From: Phycisphaerales bacterium UBA2266
GTDB lineage: Bacteria; Planctomycetota; Phycisphaerae; Sedimentisphaerales; Anaerobacaceae
DNA: 10,975 nucleotides
Assembly: GCA_002347125.1 (NCBI GenBank)
Contig: DDXG01000011.1
Location: 1-10,975, forward strand
Direction of reading: 5' to 3'
Part shown: positions 9,646 to 10,975 of the stretch, one piece after another
How the letters are laid out: each line of letters begins with the position of its first letter
Position numbering within the stretch: position 1 is the stretch's first letter
Position numbers and translations under genes: made by a program
Notes under the pieces: generated by a model
What the model was told of the DNA's origin: nothing
Database searches by the model: none
Seen by the model: the letters and a program-made list of their open reading frames with translations, nothing else

Positions 9646-10935
9646 CTATTCCACAGTGTGGATGTCGGCCCCCAGGCCCTCCATCAGTTGGGCAAACCCG
9701 GGGAATGTAACGGCCATGGCCTCGGCCGTCTCAATGGTCGATTCGCCCCCTGAAGCCCCCATTGCCGCCAGCGCCAGGGCCATCACAATCCGGTGGTCGT
9801 ATCGCCCATCCAGGATCGCCGCCCTGGGTCGGCCGCCGTAGACCACCAGCCCATCCGGCAGCTCCTCGACCCGAATCGCCATCTTGCCCAGCTCCGCGGC
9901 CATACAGGCGATTCGGTCGGTTTCCTTATAGCGGGCCTGGGGCACATTGCCCAGGACCGTTTGCCCGCGGGCAAAGGCCGCCGTAACCGCCATTGCGGGC
10001 AGAGCGTCGGGGGTCGCGTTCATGTCGATCTCCGCGCCGGTCAATTCCGAGGCCCGAACGGTAATCCCGTCGCCCTGAACCACCACATCGGCCCCCATGG
10101 CCCGCAGATACTCGACAACCGCCTTATCCGGCTGGCTGTCATTCATATCCAGACCCCGCAGCGTCACCCCGTTGCCATTGCCGAACAAGGCCCCGCCGCA
10201 CAGAAAGAACGTCGCGCTGGAGAAATCCGCCGGCACCGGCGCATCATAGCCCTTGAACCGCTGACCTCCCGGAATCTCGAAGTGCCGCAACCCGTCGCGC
10301 CGGCAGACAATCCCCTGGCGGTCGAGCCAGTCCAGCGTCATCTCAACGTAACCTGGTTCGTTCAAAAGAGTTACGTCGATTTCGCTATCGCCTTCGGCCA
10401 GCGGACAGCACATCAGCAGGCTCGTCAGGTACTGGCTGGTCCTGCACCCGATGGACGTATGTCCGCCCCTTAGCGTCCCGGCAACCGTAACCGGCGCACA
10501 TTCGTTGCCTTTGAGGCTCACGCACCGCGCACCCAGATCGCCCAGAGCCGCCATCAGCGGCCCGACACTTCGCGTCTGAATCTGGTGATCTCCGGTGAAT
10601 GTCGTGGCCCGCCCCCCCCGCGCCAGGGCCGCCGAACCCATCGCAATCCGCAGGGTCGTTCCGGAATTGAGCACATCGATGGTCTGGCCGGGCGCCTCAA
10701 TGCACCCGGCCAGCCCCTCCACATGCCAGGCTTGCGGGTCCGACATATCGATGCCCGCCCCAACGGCCCGGTAGCAATCCACGGCCGCCTGGGCATCGCC
10801 CGAATACAGCGGGTTGCGGATGATGCTCTTGCCCTCCGCCAGCGCGGCTATGGCCACCGCACGGATGGTGTGCGACTTGCTGGCGGGTATGAGCACCTCG
10901 CCCTGCAAACGGGATGGTCCTGCGATCAGCTTCAT
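9646..10935 (-). CDS. aroA: 3-phosphoshikimate 1-carboxyvinyltransferase (EPSP synthase)
   Basis: Encodes 429 residues, normal for the family, which joins shikimate-3-phosphate and PEP to make EPSP in the cytoplasm, one step before AroC. Visible motifs: PASKSHTIRA (Lys20, Ser21, Arg25), LNSGTTLRI (90-97), TGDHQIQTR (Arg122 kept), TSQYLTSLL (Ser167, Gln168), DFSSATFF, the catalytic Asp310 in NATPDALPAMAV, RYKETDRI (Glu338, Arg341) and YDHRIVMALAL (Arg382). The NSGTT form, and Val409 where E. coli AroA has Lys411 (AVTFPGF), resemble the class II/archaeal-type branch more than the E. coli type. The start at 10935 fits the family N-terminus, no other in-frame ATG is seen upstream within the window, and no Shine-Dalgarno sequence precedes it. 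It lies 131 bp upstream of aroC on the same strand. A run of eight G in the coding strand (10612-10619) does not break the frame. Confidence 0.95.
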   Translation of the reverse strand: MKLIAGPSRLQGEVLIPASKSHTIRAVAIAALAEGKSIIRNPLYSGDAQAAVDCYRAVGAGIDMSDPQAWHVEGLAGCIEAPGQTIDVLNSGTTLRIAMGSAALARGGRATTFTGDHQIQTRSVGPLMAALGDLGARCVSLKGNECAPVTVAGTLRGGHTSIGCRTSQYLTSLLMCCPLAEGDSEIDVTLLNEPGYVEMTLDWLDRQGIVCRRDGLRHFEIPGGQRFKGYDAPVPADFSSATFFLCGGALFGNGNGVTLRGLDMNDSQPDKAVVEYLRAMGADVVVQGDGITVRASELTGAEIDMNATPDALPAMAVTAAFARGQTVLGNVPQARYKETDRIACMAAELGKMAIRVEELPDGLVVYGGRPRAAILDGRYDHRIVMALALAAMGASGGESTIETAEAMAVTFPGFAQLMEGLGADIHTVE

Positions 10936-10975
10936 CAGGTTGGCAATGCTACCACAACCATCCGCAGAATCAAGC

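Noticed and set aside
9589..9648. Intrinsic terminator for aroA in the aroA-aroC gap
   Set aside because: The only hairpins found here have 6-8-bp stems with long loops and no T-run on the minus strand, so read-through into aroC is as likely as termination.

Overview
The window looks like chromosomal DNA of a high-GC member of the Planctomycetota, most likely class Phycisphaerae. The pointers are a very large secreted-type beta-helix protein with Asp-Pro-Asn (DPN) linkers, a degenerate dockerin-like pair of EF-hand loops, fibronectin-like C-terminal repeats of a style common in that class, and strong NNC codon preference. This placement is inferred from style only; there is no rRNA or other phylogenetic marker here.

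Layout. Positions 2-8026 (+) are one uninterrupted reading frame, open at the left edge, encoding the C-terminal 2,674 residues of a giant, probably extracellular protein. It consists of three large paralogous beta-helix modules (A partial, B, C). Modules A/B and B/C are separated by an InlB-B-like spacer domain. The tail is a dockerin-like segment followed by three fibronectin-type-III-like repeats. Module A carries an extra ~450 codons that B and C lack: a complete subtilisin-family (S8) serine protease with its own I9-like propeptide, nested in the loop that closes the beta-helix. A perfect 12-bp hairpin with T-rich flanks on both sides (8104-8140) separates this gene from the convergent genes to its right.

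On the minus strand lie two shikimate-pathway genes, aroA (EPSP synthase, 10935-9646) and aroC (chorismate synthase, 9514-8183), in pathway order. The 131-bp gap between them holds a near-consensus sigma70-type promoter for aroC (TTGACA, 17 bp, TATAAG), so aroC can be transcribed on its own as well as by read-through. The AroC protein is unusual: one of the two normally invariant active-site histidines is a tyrosine, the glycine/arginine-rich flavin-site segment is altered, and there is a central insertion.

The two points most worth following up are the nested zymogen-like protease in the giant beta-helix protein and the atypical chorismate synthase. Most other long reading frames in the window, including antisense ones of 1,290 and 519 codons, are by-products of the GC-rich, C-ending codon use of the real genes.
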